The translations under genes and the position numbers were made by a program. From NCBI RefSeq assembly GCF_000252995.1, contig NC_015761.1, positions 558,001 to 622,000 of the forward strand: a DNA stretch of 64,000 nt, written 5' to 3'. The notes beneath the pieces were generated by a model, which was not told the origin of the DNA, did no database searches, and was given only the letters and a program-made list of their open reading frames with translations. The stretch comes from Salmonella bongori NCTC 12419 (GTDB lineage Bacteria > Pseudomonadota > Gammaproteobacteria > Enterobacterales > Enterobacteriaceae). Position 1 is the stretch's first letter. Each line of letters opens with the position of its first letter. Shown piece after piece: positions 53,547 through 62,760 of this stretch.

Positions 53547-53846
53547 GCTCTGGCTCCAGATTTATTCATATTATAAATAATAGATTAAGTAATATATCTT
53601 GCATTTATATATTGGCTTAAAATTTGTTCTGCTACGTATATCTTTAATTATTTCAATAAGATAAGTAATGGTAAGATCAAGATTTTGTTCACGGACAATT
53701 CCTCATCATGAGGACTGAAGAGGCCATGTCGCCTGGGGGATTCAACAGGTTATAATGAAAATATAGAAAGCGGGAGGAGAAGTAAAGTATTCAAATCATA
53801 TATGATTAATGACCCATAAATTTCTTGGGCCATTATATTTTGCTAA
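53547..53846. other. AT-rich spacer between ybeF and lipB
   Basis: About 300 bp with no convincing gene. The right end has a weak hairpin after lipB (TAATGACCCA / TGGGCCATTA, 53807-53835) without a U-tract. The left end presumably carries the ybeF promoter. Confidence 0.4.
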
Positions 53847-54488
53847 TTAAGCAGCAATATATTCATGTGGTGGATTATTTAGCAGGGCTAAAATATTTTC
53901 CAGCAAACGTGGCGCGATATTATCTGTGGTAGCATCTTCTTTCCACTGCGATATTTTCGCCATTTCCATTCCAGCATAACCACACGGGTTAATGCGTAAG
54001 AACGGAGAAAGATCCATGTTGACGTTTAGCGCCAGACCGTGAAATGAACAACCGCGACGGATACGTAACCCCAGGGAGCAAATTTTCTTTTGACCCACGT
54101 AGACGCCCGGCGCATCGGCACGTGGATGCGCCTCTATGCCAATTTCCGCCAGCGTATTCACCACGGTCTGTTCAAGTAGGGTGACTAAATCACGCACGCC
54201 CAGTTTGCGTCGTTTCAGGTTAAGTAATACGTACATCACCTGTTGGCCCGGACCATGATAGGTCACCTGTCCTCCACGATCGCTCTGCACAACGGGAATA
54301 TCGCCGGGCATCAATATATGTTCCGCTTTACCGGCCTGGCCCTGGGTAAAAACCGGGTAATGCTCAACCAGCCAGATTTCATCATAGCTGTTTTCATCGC
54401 GCATATCGGTAAAGTCATGCATGGCCTGAGAGATAGCTTCATAGGGCTGAAGGCCGAGCTGGCGGACAAGGATTTTATCCTGATACAA
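53847..54488 (-). CDS. lipB: Octanoyltransferase LipB
   Basis: Transfers octanoate from acyl carrier protein to lipoyl domains, 213 residues. Motifs are DRGGQVTYHGPGQ, the catalytic Lys in QKKICSLGLRI and the catalytic Cys in INPCGYAGMEM. The start codon is TTG (complement of 54486-54488), the same unusual start as in E. coli. Confidence 0.97.
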   Translation of the reverse strand: MYQDKILVRQLGLQPYEAISQAMHDFTDMRDENSYDEIWLVEHYPVFTQGQAGKAEHILMPGDIPVVQSDRGGQVTYHGPGQQVMYVLLNLKRRKLGVRDLVTLLEQTVVNTLAEIGIEAHPRADAPGVYVGQKKICSLGLRIRRGCSFHGLALNVNMDLSPFLRINPCGYAGMEMAKISQWKEDATTDNIAPRLLENILALLNNPPHEYIAA

Positions 54489-54550
54489 AACGGCATCTCC
54501 GTAGAGAATGAAAAAAGAGAAGAAAGTATATCACAGCGGGGGAGGGGGAG

Positions 54551-54576
54551 AGTTACCCGGACAAGGCCGGGTAACT
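54551..54576. repeat. Hairpin between ybeD and lipB
   Basis: AGTTACCCGG / CCGGGTAACT, a 10-bp stem without a U-tract. It may weaken read-through from ybeD into lipB or protect the ybeD 3' end. Confidence 0.5.
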
Positions 54577-54587
54577 GTCTGGATGCG

Positions 54588-54851
54588 TTACAATACCATT
54601 CGAACGATATCGATATTGCCCAACTCTTCGTACAGAGTTTCAACCTGCTCAATATGAGTGGCGTTAATGGTGATAGAAACTGAGTGGTAGTTACCTTTGC
54701 TGCTCGGTTTTACCGTCGGGGAGTAATCACCAGGCGCATGGCGCTGCACCACTTCAACCACCTGATCAACCAGCTCAGGTAACGCCTGCCCCATCACTTT
54801 GTAAGTAAATGGCGTAGGGAATTCAAGCAGTTCGTTAAGTTTGGTTTTCAT
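54588..54851 (-). CDS. ybeD: UPF0250/DUF493 family protein YbeD
   Basis: An 87-residue ACT-like small protein of unknown role (MKTKLNELLEFPTPFTYKVMG), always near lipB and dacA in enterics. The family core HAPGDYSPTVKPSSKGNYHS is present. Confidence 0.94.
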   Translation of the reverse strand: MKTKLNELLEFPTPFTYKVMGQALPELVDQVVEVVQRHAPGDYSPTVKPSSKGNYHSVSITINATHIEQVETLYEELGNIDIVRMVL

Positions 54852-54865
54852 GTCAGCTCCGGCAT

Positions 54866-54905
54866 TACGTAAAAAAATAACAACTCCCGCCAGAGGACGG
54901 GAGTT
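54866..54905 (-). terminator. Terminator after dacA
   Basis: AACTCCCG / CGGGAGTT. On the minus strand it runs into GTTATTTTTTT. It separates dacA from ybeD. Confidence 0.85.
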
Positions 54906-54958
54906 TTACTGATGCTTAGTATATGGGGACGCAAATCACACTTTCAAGTGTTCGATTT

Positions 54959-56170
54959 TTATCCAAACCAGTGATGGAACATTAATTTAATGTAATCAAT
55001 GATTTTACCGAAGAAGTTTCCTTCCGGGATCTCCTGCAGTACGACCAACGGACGCTGCTCAATAGTTTTGCCGTCCAGCTGGAAGTTGATGGTGCCAACC
55101 ACCTGATTTTTTTGCAGAGGCGCGTGCAGTTCCGCGCTATTCAGTACATAGCTCGCTTTCAAATCTTTCATGCGGCCACGCGGAATCGTCAGGTAAACGT
55201 CTTTATCTACACCCAGCGAGGCGCGATCGGTGTTACCAAACCAGGCAGGTTCAGAGGCGAATTCTTTACCGGCCTTTAAAGGGTTAACGGTTTCAAAGAA
55301 GCGAAAGCCCCAGGTCAGCAGTTTTTTGCTTTCTGTTTCACGGCCTTTATAAGTACGTCCACCCATCACTGCGGAGATCAACCGCATCTGGCCTTCGGTT
55401 GCGGAAGCGACCAGATTATAGCCCGCTTTGCTGGTATGGCCGGTTTTGATGCCGTCCACATTCAGGCTGTTATCCCACAGCAGACCATTACGGTTTAACT
55501 GGCGAATACCGTTAAAGGTGAATTCTTTTTCTTTATAAACGGCATATTCGTTAGGCACATCGCGAATTAACGCCTGGCCAATCAGCGCCATATCGCGCGC
55601 CGAACTGTACTGACCATCGGCGTCAAGGCCGTGTACGGTCTGGAAATGGGTATTTTTCAGCCCCAGCGCGTTCACATAACTGTTCATTAGCCCGACGAAA
55701 GCATCCTGGCTACCGGCGGCGAAATCAGCCATCGCCACACAGGCGTCATTGCCGGATTGCAGATTGATGCCGCGTATCAACTGAGAGACCGGTACTTGCA
55801 TTCCTGGCTTGAGGAACATCAACGAGGAGCCTTTAAATACCGGATTGCCGGTGGCCCAGGCGTCATTCCCGACGGTAACCAGATCGGTTTCTTTAAATTT
55901 ACCCGCTTTCATTGCCTGTCCGATGACGTAACTGGTCATCATCTTCGTCAGACTAGCCGGGTCGCGACGTTCGTCGGCGTTTTGTTCCGCCAGAACTTTG
56001 CCGGAGTTATAGTCGATCAGGATGTAAGATTCCGCATCGATCTGCGGAACACCCGGGATCATAGTTTTGATATTCAGGTCATCGGCATGTGCGGTAGAGA
56101 TAAATGCGGCACAAAGCGCCGTGGTGAGCGCCATGCGCTGCATGAAACGAGCGGAAAAAGTGGTCTTCAT
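54959..56170 (-). CDS. dacA: D-alanyl-D-alanine carboxypeptidase DacA (PBP5)
   Basis: Removes the terminal D-Ala from peptidoglycan pentapeptides; attached to the periplasmic face by a C-terminal amphipathic helix (GKIIDYIKLMFHHWFG). 403 residues with a 29-residue signal peptide. Penicillin-binding motifs are S73LTK (PASLTKMM), SGN (LQSGNDA) and KTG (IKTGHTS). Confidence 0.98.
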   Translation of the reverse strand: MKTTFSARFMQRMALTTALCAAFISTAHADDLNIKTMIPGVPQIDAESYILIDYNSGKVLAEQNADERRDPASLTKMMTSYVIGQAMKAGKFKETDLVTVGNDAWATGNPVFKGSSLMFLKPGMQVPVSQLIRGINLQSGNDACVAMADFAAGSQDAFVGLMNSYVNALGLKNTHFQTVHGLDADGQYSSARDMALIGQALIRDVPNEYAVYKEKEFTFNGIRQLNRNGLLWDNSLNVDGIKTGHTSKAGYNLVASATEGQMRLISAVMGGRTYKGRETESKKLLTWGFRFFETVNPLKAGKEFASEPAWFGNTDRASLGVDKDVYLTIPRGRMKDLKASYVLNSAELHAPLQKNQVVGTINFQLDGKTIEQRPLVVLQEIPEGNFFGKIIDYIKLMFHHWFG

Positions 56171-56309
56171 GGTCTGAACTACGACGTCCGTGATGAAATT
56201 AAAAAAAGTGCCCTACTATAGCAAAAGCATAACCGGCAGGCATCTGACTTTCCGCGTGACTTTGTTAATGTCATTTACGGAAATTGACAATTCAGATGCC
56301 CGCAATATG

Positions 56310-57431
56310 TTACTGCGCGCTGGCGATAAAGGACTGTAATTGTGCTTCTGTTTGCAACCGCTGCTGTAATGCGCTGGCATCCGCTTTACTGGCGAACGGC
56401 CCCAGTTGAATACGCCAGACTGCGCCGTTTTGCATTACGCGTCCCGGTACGCCGAATTGCTGGCTTAAACGCTGTTGGTACTGCTGCGCGCGCGTTTGAT
56501 CGCTGACGGCGCCGACCTGAACAACGAAACGACCGTTCGTCGTGGCGGCTGGCGCGCTCACCGGAGCCGATACCGGGGCGGCGCTAACTGACGATGCCGT
56601 CGTTGGTGCTGTAACCGGCGCGGAAACCGGCGCTGGCTGTAGAGCCGGCGTCGGTTCGCTACCTTCCAGTACGCCTGGCGCCAGCGTGGTTGGCGCACCC
56701 AGGAAGCCGCTGCCGCTCACCGGAGCGCCAGTGGTATCGTCACTTTTTAGGGGGGAATTACTGACCGGAAGAACGTCGCCTTGCGGTTGCGCAGGCGCTG
56801 AAGAGACACTTTCCATCCCGCCGCTTAAATCAGGGCGGGGGGGCAGAGCGTAGGTTTGCTTTGCCACTGTAGTACAGACCATTCCGGGGCCAGAGAGCGA
56901 ACCGTCCTGCGCCACGATAATGGGATCAATCCGTACTTTTGTATTATTTGAGGTGTTCAGGCGATCGGCCGCTGCACGGGAAAGTGAAATGACGCGATCG
57001 GTGCCATAGGGACCGCGATCGTTAATACGCACGACGATCATGCGTCCATTTGCCAGATTAGTAATTCGTGCATAGCTGGGGATTGGCAGCGTCGGATGGG
57101 CGGCGGTAAGCTGCATCGGATCGAACATCTCTCCGGAGGCCGTCAAATTACTGCCGGGTTCCGCATCATAAATGGCGGCCAGACCGGCCTGGCTAAAACG
57201 AGACGGGTCCTGAACGATTTTATAGCTTTTACCGTCACGCTGATAATCCTGGTTTACGGTTGGATTCAGAGGTTCATAACGCGGTTCCGCTCCGCTGATT
57301 TCAACCACCGGACCATTACATACCGCAGGCTGCGGTGCGACGGTAGTTTGCTGCTGACCGCCGTCATTGGTACATGCCGCGAGTAATACTATTCCTGCCG
57401 CGACGCAGATTACAGGCAACTGCTTACGCAT
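56310..57431 (-). CDS. rlpA: Septal-ring lipoprotein / lytic transglycosylase RlpA
   Basis: A 373-residue outer-membrane lipoprotein (lipobox LLAAC, Cys20). A double-psi beta-barrel RlpA domain (GLAAIYDAEPGSNLTASGEMFDP, RMIVVRINDRGPYGTDRVISLS) precedes a low-complexity Pro/Ala/Val/Ser linker (about residues 215-300) and a C-terminal SPOR domain that binds denuded septal glycan. It lies 10 nt after mrdB. Confidence 0.96.
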   Translation of the reverse strand: MRKQLPVICVAAGIVLLAACTNDGGQQQTTVAPQPAVCNGPVVEISGAEPRYEPLNPTVNQDYQRDGKSYKIVQDPSRFSQAGLAAIYDAEPGSNLTASGEMFDPMQLTAAHPTLPIPSYARITNLANGRMIVVRINDRGPYGTDRVISLSRAAADRLNTSNNTKVRIDPIIVAQDGSLSGPGMVCTTVAKQTYALPPRPDLSGGMESVSSAPAQPQGDVLPVSNSPLKSDDTTGAPVSGSGFLGAPTTLAPGVLEGSEPTPALQPAPVSAPVTAPTTASSVSAAPVSAPVSAPAATTNGRFVVQVGAVSDQTRAQQYQQRLSQQFGVPGRVMQNGAVWRIQLGPFASKADASALQQRLQTEAQLQSFIASAQ

Positions 57432-57441
57432 TGCGCACCCC

Positions 57442-58554
57442 TTATACGCTTTTCGACAACATTTTTCTGTGGGTATGGATCGACATCACAATCCCGAACC
57501 CGGCCATCAGCACGATCAGTGCGGAGCCCCCATAGCTGACCAGGGGTAAAGGTACTCCGACAACAGGCAGAATACCGCTCACCATACCAATATTTACGAA
57601 GACGTAAACGAATAATATTAACATTAACCCGCCAGCCATCACGCGACCAAACGTTGTTTGCGCTCTGGCGGCAATCCACAGGCCACGCATAATCAGCAAA
57701 ATATAGAGAGCGAGCAGAATCAGGATGCCCACCAGACCGAGCTCTTCCGCCAGCACCGCGAAAATAAAGTCGGTATGGCGTTCGGGTAAAAACTCCAGCT
57801 GCGATTGGGTGCCATGTAGCCAGCCTTTGCCGCGCAGTCCGCCTGAGCCAATAGCGATTTTAGACTGAATAATATGATAACCCGCGCCCAACGGATCGCT
57901 TTCCGGATCGAGGAGCATCATGACGCGCTGGCGCTGGTAATCATGCATCAAAAAGAACCACAAAATGGGGATAAATGCGGCGATCAATACAATGGCGACG
58001 CCAATCAGACGCCAGCTGAGACCAGACAAAAACAGGACAAAGAGGCCGGAAAGTGCGACCAGAATAGAGGTCCCCAGATCCGGCTGGGCGGCCACCAGCA
58101 GGGTAGGCATAAAAATTAATACCAGGGCGATGGCGGTGTTTTTTAGCGATGGCGGGCAGACGTCGCGGTTAATAAAGCGGGCGACCATTAAGGGGACCGC
58201 AATTTTGGCTATCTCCGAGGGCTGAAAGCGCACAATCCCCAAATCCAGCCAGCGCTGCGCGCCTTTAGATATTGCGCCGAAGGCGTCGACAGCGACCAGC
58301 AGAATGATACAGACGATATAGAGATAAGGCGCCCACCCTTCATACACGCGCGGCGGGATCTGCGCCATTACTACCATGATGACCAGCCCCATCGCAATCT
58401 GGCCGATTTTACGTTCCATCATACCGATATCCTGGCCGCTGGCGCTCCAGATGACTAACGCGCTGTAAACCAGTAATGCCAGCAGAATGAGTAACATCGT
58501 GGGATCGATATGAATTTTATCCCAGAAGGTTTTTTTGTTCGGATTATCCGTCAT
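57442..58554 (-). CDS. mrdB: Peptidoglycan glycosyltransferase RodA (MrdB)
   Basis: SEDS-family polymerase of the elongasome, 370 residues with about ten membrane helices, working with PBP2. Conserved loops are AQPDLGTSILVALSG, with the catalytic Asp in WLHGTQSQLEFLPERHTDFIFAV, and GVPLPLVSYGGSAL. It starts 2 nt after mrdA. Confidence 0.98.
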   Translation of the reverse strand: MTDNPNKKTFWDKIHIDPTMLLILLALLVYSALVIWSASGQDIGMMERKIGQIAMGLVIMVVMAQIPPRVYEGWAPYLYIVCIILLVAVDAFGAISKGAQRWLDLGIVRFQPSEIAKIAVPLMVARFINRDVCPPSLKNTAIALVLIFMPTLLVAAQPDLGTSILVALSGLFVLFLSGLSWRLIGVAIVLIAAFIPILWFFLMHDYQRQRVMMLLDPESDPLGAGYHIIQSKIAIGSGGLRGKGWLHGTQSQLEFLPERHTDFIFAVLAEELGLVGILILLALYILLIMRGLWIAARAQTTFGRVMAGGLMLILFVYVFVNIGMVSGILPVVGVPLPLVSYGGSALIVLMAGFGIVMSIHTHRKMLSKSV

Positions 58555-58556
58555 GA

Positions 58557-60458
58557 TTATTGGTCCTCCGCCGCTGCAACCACCGGGTTTTCCGCAGGCA
58601 AATTGGTATTGTTGTCACCCAGCATAATGTGATCAAGGATTTGGCGCATGATCGTGCCCACTGCCGGGCCTGCGCCGCCGTTTTCAAGGATGATCGCGAC
58701 GGCGACTTGAGGGTTGTTATACGGCGCAAAGGCGGTCATTAATTTATGGTCGCGCAGGCGTTCGGCGATTTTGTGCGCATTGTACGTTTCATTGGCCTTC
58801 AGGCCAAAGACCTGCGCGGTGCCCGATTTCGCCGCAATTTTATAAGGCGCGCTGGCAAAATATTTATGCGCTGTACCGTTGGGACGGTTGGCGACGCCGT
58901 ACATACCATCTTTAGCAATTTCCCAGTAGCCGGAGTGAATATCGCCTACCGGTGGCTCATGAGGCTGTACCCACGGCACCTGTTTACCGTTTTCGGCAGT
59001 GCTCATTAACAGGTGCGGCACTTTAACTACGCCGTCGTTAATAAGGATCATCAGCGCCTTACTCATCTGAATCGGCGTCGCGGTCCAGTAGCCCTGGCCA
59101 ATGCCTACCGGAATCGTATCGCCCTGATACCACGGTTTTTTAAAGCGTTTCAGTTTCCATTCGCGGGTCGGCATATTACCCGAGCGCTCTTCTGCAAGAT
59201 CAATCCCGGTATAGTGACCATAGCCGAACTTACCCATCCATTCCGACAGACGATCAATCCCCATGTCATAGGCGACCTGATAAAAGAAGGTATCCGCTGA
59301 CTCTTCAAGGGATTTGGTGACGTTCAGATGCCCATGTCCCCATTTTTTCCAGTCGCGGTAGCGTTTCTCTGACCCCGGCAACTGCCACCAGCCAGGGTCG
59401 AAAAGACTGGTGTTACGGGTGATGACGCCAGCGCTTAACGCCGATACGGCGACATAAGGCTTCACGGTGGAAGCGGGAGGGTACACGCCCTGAGTCGCGC
59501 GGTTCACCAACGGTGTGTTCGGGTCGTTAAGCAATCCGGAGTAATCTTTACTGGAGATGCCGTCCACGAAAAGGTTTGGGTCGTAGCTTGGCATAGAGAC
59601 CAGCGATAGCACGCCGCCAGTACGTGGATCGGTGACAATCACCGCCGCCCGGCTGCCTGCCAGCAACGTTTCAATATACTGCTGGAGTTTGAGGTCCAGC
59701 GTCAGGTAGATATCGTGCCCTGCCTGCGGAGGCACCTCTTTGAGCTGGCGAATAACGCGACCGCGGTTATTAACTTCAACCTCTTCATAGCCAGTTTGCC
59801 CATGCAGAATATCTTCATAGTAACGCTCAATGCCAAGCTTGCCGATGTCATGAGTGGCGGCATAGTTTGCCAGTTTGTTTTCTCTGTCGAGACGCTCTAC
59901 GTCTTTATCATTGATTTTAGATACGTAGCCGATGACGTGGGTTAACGCCGAACCGTACGGATAATAGCGGCGTTTATAGCCTTTTACTTCAACGCCTGGA
60001 AAACGGTACTGGTTGACGGCAAAGCGCGCGACCTGAACTTCCGTCAGGTTCGTTTTTACCGGAATAGAGGTAAAGCGATGCGAACGAGCACGCTCTTTTT
60101 TAAAGGCGGCGATATCGTCGTCATTCAGATCGACCACGCTGCGTAGCGCATCCAGTGTTTGCTGAACGTTATCCACTTTTTCCGGCATCATTTCTATCTG
60201 ATAGATAGTGCGGTTCAGAGCAAGAGGAATGCCATTACGGTCATAAATGATGCCGCGGCTTGGTGCGATCGGCACCAGCTTGATACGGTTTTCGTTTGAA
60301 CGGGTCTGGTAATCGGTAAAACGGAGAATTTGTAGATTATACAAATTGGCGATCAGAACGCCGGTCAGCAGCAAAATGCCCAAAAAGGCAACCAGCGCGC
60401 GACGCACAAACAGTGCGGACTCAGCCGTATAGTCACGAAAAGAATTTTGTTGTTTCAT
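58557..60458 (-). CDS. mrdA: Penicillin-binding protein 2 (MrdA)
   Basis: Transpeptidase that cross-links lateral-wall peptidoglycan and defines rod shape, 633 residues. A single N-terminal membrane helix (RALVAFLGILLLTGVLIANL) is followed by the pedestal domain and the transpeptidase domain. Motifs are S330TVK (PPASTVKPY), SAD (EESADTFFYQ) and KSGT (AAKSGTAQVF). Confidence 0.98.
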   Translation of the reverse strand: MKQQNSFRDYTAESALFVRRALVAFLGILLLTGVLIANLYNLQILRFTDYQTRSNENRIKLVPIAPSRGIIYDRNGIPLALNRTIYQIEMMPEKVDNVQQTLDALRSVVDLNDDDIAAFKKERARSHRFTSIPVKTNLTEVQVARFAVNQYRFPGVEVKGYKRRYYPYGSALTHVIGYVSKINDKDVERLDRENKLANYAATHDIGKLGIERYYEDILHGQTGYEEVEVNNRGRVIRQLKEVPPQAGHDIYLTLDLKLQQYIETLLAGSRAAVIVTDPRTGGVLSLVSMPSYDPNLFVDGISSKDYSGLLNDPNTPLVNRATQGVYPPASTVKPYVAVSALSAGVITRNTSLFDPGWWQLPGSEKRYRDWKKWGHGHLNVTKSLEESADTFFYQVAYDMGIDRLSEWMGKFGYGHYTGIDLAEERSGNMPTREWKLKRFKKPWYQGDTIPVGIGQGYWTATPIQMSKALMILINDGVVKVPHLLMSTAENGKQVPWVQPHEPPVGDIHSGYWEIAKDGMYGVANRPNGTAHKYFASAPYKIAAKSGTAQVFGLKANETYNAHKIAERLRDHKLMTAFAPYNNPQVAVAIILENGGAGPAVGTIMRQILDHIMLGDNNTNLPAENPVVAAAEDQ

Positions 60459-60488
60459 CCGCTGCTTAATCTTCTCAAGACTTCACGA

Positions 60489-60956
60489 TCACTCACGGTG
60501 ATAAGGGTGGTTGGTGGTAATGCTCCATGCCCGGTACAAACTTTCCGCGACCAGAACCCGGACGAGTGGGTGGGGGAGCGTTAACGCCGAAAGCGACCAA
60601 CTCTGTTCCGCTGCCGCTTTACAGGCGGGGGATAACCCCTCCGGTCCGCCAATCAGCAAACTGACGTCGCGACCATCCTGTTTCCAGCGCTCCAGTTCAT
60701 TGGCCAACTGTGGCGTATCCCATGGTTTACCGGGAATATCCAGCGTAACAATGCGATTTTTACCCGCGGCGGCCAGCATCTGCTCGCCCTCTTTGTCGAG
60801 GATGCGTTTGATATCCGCATTCTTGCCGCGTTTGCCCGCAGGGATTTCGATCAGTTCAAAGGGCATGTCTTTCGGAAAACGACGCAGGTACTCCGTAAAT
60901 CCCGTTTGAACCCAGTCGGGCATCTTCGTACCGACAGCGACAAGTTGCAGCTTCAC
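60489..60956 (-). CDS. rlmH: 23S rRNA pseudouridine-1915 N3-methyltransferase RlmH
   Basis: A 155-residue SPOUT-class methyltransferase that acts on pseudouridine 1915 of the 70S ribosome. The trefoil-knot SAM site is [13 protein letters not shown], with the C-terminal [18 protein letters not shown] and the terminal HPYHRE. It lies 3 nt after rsfS. Confidence 0.97.
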
Positions 60957-60959
60957 GCA

Positions 60960-61277
60960 TTAACTCCAGAGTTTTTCCAGTTCATACAGGCGACGGCTCT
61001 CTTCCTGCATCACATGCACAATCACATCGCCCAGATCAACAACAATCCAGTCAGCCGCATTTTCGCCTTCAACGCCCAGCGGCAGCATACCAGCCGCACG
61101 CGATGACTGTACGACGTGGTCGGCAATAGACATAACGTGGCGACTGGATGTCCCGGTACAAATAATCATACAGTCGGTGATACTGGATTTACCCTGAACA
61201 TCTAAGGCGATGATGTCCTGACCTTTCAGGTCATCAATTTTGTCGATAACAAAATCCTGGAGTGCTTTACCCTGCAA
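60960..61277 (-). CDS. rsfS: Ribosomal silencing factor RsfS
   Basis: Binds ribosomal protein L14 and blocks subunit joining under starvation; 105 residues. The start is TTG (complement of 61275-61277) with AGGGGG well spaced upstream, giving the family start QGKALQDFVIDKIDD. The conserved CMIICTGTSSRHVMSIADHV and DWIVVDLGDVIVHVM are present. The longer in-frame extension to 61550 is unrelated sequence. Confidence 0.95.
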   Translation of the reverse strand: MQGKALQDFVIDKIDDLKGQDIIALDVQGKSSITDCMIICTGTSSRHVMSIADHVVQSSRAAGMLPLGVEGENAADWIVVDLGDVIVHVMQEESRRLYELEKLWS

Positions 61278-61589
61278 GTTTTCCCCCTGGGTGAATAATT
61301 GCGTTACAACGATAGAAAAAGGCCAACAGGCTGGGCCAGCGAGGGCTCCCCTCTGGCGGGACGCCGTGTAGTATACCTGAATTAGCGGCGATACCGGGAC
61401 TGATGTCGCCGGATCGGCGTTTAAAAACAGGTTATCATCCCATCCCACGTTACAGAAAGCATCGCCATTTTTGTAAAACAATTTCTGCAATGCTCTGAAA
61501 GGTGAAAAAAGCCTGGCTGCGGAGAATAACAGCCTGTCGGGGGCTGTCAATGGGCGAAACCGCTACGGCGAGAAAAAACAGAAAATTCA
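61278..61589. other. Leader region upstream of rsfS
   Basis: About 310 bp between the cobC remnant and rsfS with no conserved frame. It presumably carries the rsfS-rlmH-mrdA promoter. I see no clear operator or hairpin. Confidence 0.4.
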
Positions 61590-62100
61590 TCACTCCGGGC
61601 GCCAGACGGCACGACTATTTAATACCTTTAAAGTGGCGAAACCTTCGCATATATCCATTACACTCCGGGACCCCGTTCCACCCGAAAATGCCATAGTGAG
61701 GCGGCGGGCATCGCGAGCAGACGGGTAATCAACAGGCTGAGTACGCCCTGATGGCTGACGATCAGCAGGTTCTGGCAATCGCTGAACGCGTCGAGCCGCG
61801 AGATAACGCGCTCCATGCTCCGGTCAAGTGCCTGAAAATCTGCGCCATTTGTCGGAATTGTATTCTGCCAGTCCGTACACCAGGCAGCATAACTTTCAGC
61901 ATCTTCATGGGTGAGCTCGCGGTGATGGCACATTGCCCAGTCGCCGAAATATATCTCGTTACGCTCAGATAAACGATATTGGGGCACATCGCGCCCCTTC
62001 AGTATGAGCCGGGCAGTAAGACGCGCGCGTTCCAGCTCGCTGCATAACACCCTGTCAAATGGCGCGAGGCGCAGCGCGGCGCAAAACGGGCGGCTGTGTC
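61590..62100 (-). pseudogene. cobC: Remnant of alpha-ribazole phosphatase CobC
   Basis: Between nadD and rsfS, where enterics carry the 202-residue CobC/PhpB histidine phosphatase. What remains reads APFDRVLCSELERAR onward, through IVSHQGVLSLL to WHFRVER. The first 45-50 residues, with the catalytic RHGE histidine motif, are missing. A one-base deletion near 61670 then shifts the end (DICEGFATLKVLNSRAVWRPE) into another frame. FGDWA in place of FGDWE also loses a conserved acidic residue. The enzyme removes a phosphate in cobalamin assembly and cannot be functional here. Confidence 0.88.
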
Positions 62101-62117
62101 GGCGCTGTGCGACGTAC

Positions 62118-62759
62118 TTACCGGTAAAGGCCCTGCTGATTAATATAGTTAAGTACGTTTTCCGGCAGCAGGTCGTCGCAGGATTCGCCTTTTTCCAGCC
62201 GTTCGCGGATGAGGGTCGCCGAGATATTGAGCCAGGGCGTTTCCGCCAGATAAATTTTACCGGCAGGTAACTGGTGTAGATCGTCCGGCGTGTGGGTCAG
62301 ATGTTGCTCCAGCCACCGCTGGTGATGCGCCTGCGTCATTTCAAGCGGGTAACCCGGCCGGCGACAGACAATCAGGTGCGCATTATCGAGAATCGTGTCG
62401 TAATCATGCCAGGTAGGGAAGTTAAGCAGTGAGTCCTGGCCGATGATAAACGCCAGCGGCGTCTCAGATCCCTGTTCTGTACGCCATTCTTTCAGCGTCT
62501 GTGCAGTGTAAGATGGCGCATTCCGCTTTAATTCGCGTTCATCCAGTGTAAAAAGCGGTTTATCAGCGATAGCGAGTTCCAGCATATATTTACGTTGCGC
62601 GCTGGAGGCTTCCGGCTGGGGGCGATGCGGCGGTACATTGTTGGGCATAATAATTACCCGCGATAAGCCGAGCAGATTCGCCAGCGTTTCAACGGGTTTG
62701 AGGTGTCCATAATGCACCGGATCAAAGGTGCCGCCGAATAAAGCCTGTAACGATTTCAT
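62118..62759 (-). CDS. nadD: Nicotinate-nucleotide adenylyltransferase NadD
   Basis: Makes nicotinate adenine dinucleotide in NAD synthesis, 213 residues from the ATG at 62759 (MKSLQALFGG). Nucleotidyltransferase motifs are GGTFDPVHYGHL (HxGH) and ISATLIRERLEKG (ISxTxxR). It starts 1 nt after the holA stop. The longer in-frame extension lies within holA. Confidence 0.97.
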   Translation of the reverse strand: MKSLQALFGGTFDPVHYGHLKPVETLANLLGLSRVIIMPNNVPPHRPQPEASSAQRKYMLELAIADKPLFTLDERELKRNAPSYTAQTLKEWRTEQGSETPLAFIIGQDSLLNFPTWHDYDTILDNAHLIVCRRPGYPLEMTQAHHQRWLEQHLTHTPDDLHQLPAGKIYLAETPWLNISATLIRERLEKGESCDDLLPENVLNYINQQGLYR

Positions 62760-62760
62760 A

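Noticed and set aside
56540..56660. Repetitive Ala/Pro/Val codons, possible tandem repeat or recombination site
   Set aside because: This is the low-complexity linker of RlpA between the barrel and SPOR domains, expected for the family.
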